In this document: in pieces, positions 6,416 through 6,525 of the stretch | Layout of the letters: each line of letters opens with the position of its first letter | Numbering within the stretch: the first letter of the stretch is position 1 | NCBI GenBank assembly: GCA_012838715.1 | Contig: DUOR01000383.1 | Location: 1-6,525, forward strand | Direction of reading: 5' to 3' | Source: Actinomycetales bacterium | Lineage (GTDB): Bacteria; Actinomycetota; Actinomycetes; Mycobacteriales; Mycobacteriaceae | Length of the DNA stretch: 6,525 nucleotides | Notes under the pieces: generated by a model | Told to the model about the DNA's origin: nothing | The model's database searches: none | Seen by the model: only the letters and a program-made list of their open reading frames with translations | Made by a program: the position numbers and the translations under genes

Positions 6416-6525
6416 GCCAGCGACAGGGGGTCGGAGTGCAGGGGGTCCAGGGCGACCGCGCGGGCGGCGTCGCGGGTGATGTTGCCGCGGGCGCGGGACA
6501 GCCGGATGTCGCGGCGCACCGGGGA
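6412..6525 (-). CDS. C-terminal fragment of an unidentified protein (5' end outside window)
   Basis: The minus-strand frame entering from the right edge is open for 37 codons and stops with TGA at 6414-6412. The visible end is arginine- and alanine-rich and begins S-P-V-R-R-D-I-R-L-S-R-A-R-G-N-I-T-R; the last residues are D-P-L-S-L-A. I do not recognise the family. That it is a real gene is suggested by the GTGA overlap with the HPP gene start, the same junction type used elsewhere in the window, and by the GC-rich third positions. The two genes are probably co-transcribed. Confidence 0.55.
   Translation of the reverse strand, partial: SPVRRDIRLSRARGNITRDAARAVALDPLHSDPLSLA

Overview
This is a roughly 70 % GC bacterial window with dense, overlapping genes and GTG starts alongside ATG. 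The gene styles (MurG-like and family-2 glycosyltransferases, PIG-L deacetylase, large-subunit catalase) and the GC-rich third positions fit a high-GC actinobacterium. Corynebacterium or Dietzia-like Mycobacteriales would be my guess, but nothing in the window fixes the genus.

Layout. At the left, on the plus strand, are the C-terminal part of a GT-B (MurG/GT28-like) glycosyltransferase (1-534) and an overlapping GT-A family-2 glycosyltransferase (527-1354). Converging on them from the right is a tightly packed minus-strand operon. In transcription order it holds a large-subunit (HPII/KatE-type) catalase (5718-3538), a short acyl-CoA-dehydrogenase-like flavoprotein (3538-2651), a PIG-L/LmbE-type deacetylase (2654-1920) and a NodS-like SAM methyltransferase (1923-1351). 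The junctions are TGATG, ATGA and GTGA overlaps, so the four genes look translationally coupled. The operon and the GT pair end on the same CTAG, which gives each strand its TAG stop. Upstream of the catalase are a 136-bp intergenic region with a dyad and a weak promoter candidate, then an HPP-type membrane protein (6415-5855). That gene is itself coupled by GTGA to the unidentified 3' end of another minus-strand gene (6525-6412).

Function. The GT28-like, GT2, deacetylase, methyltransferase and ACDH-like genes look like one uncharacterised pathway that builds and tailors an amino-sugar-containing glycan or glycolipid: glycosyl transfer, N-deacetylation, methylation and a flavin-dependent step. 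The enzyme set resembles the logic of Nod-factor synthesis without being homologous gene for gene. The unusual point is that a catalase leads the operon and is stop-start coupled to the flavoprotein. This suggests, but does not prove, that the flavin step makes hydrogen peroxide or that the product belongs to an oxidative-stress response. The catalase has Cys at the position equivalent to HPII His392, 23 residues before the haem-ligand Tyr, as in fungal CAT-1 with its Cys-Tyr bond.

I see no tRNA, rRNA, CRISPR array, insertion sequence or attachment site. Long open frames opposite the catalase and the left-hand genes are shadows produced by high GC.
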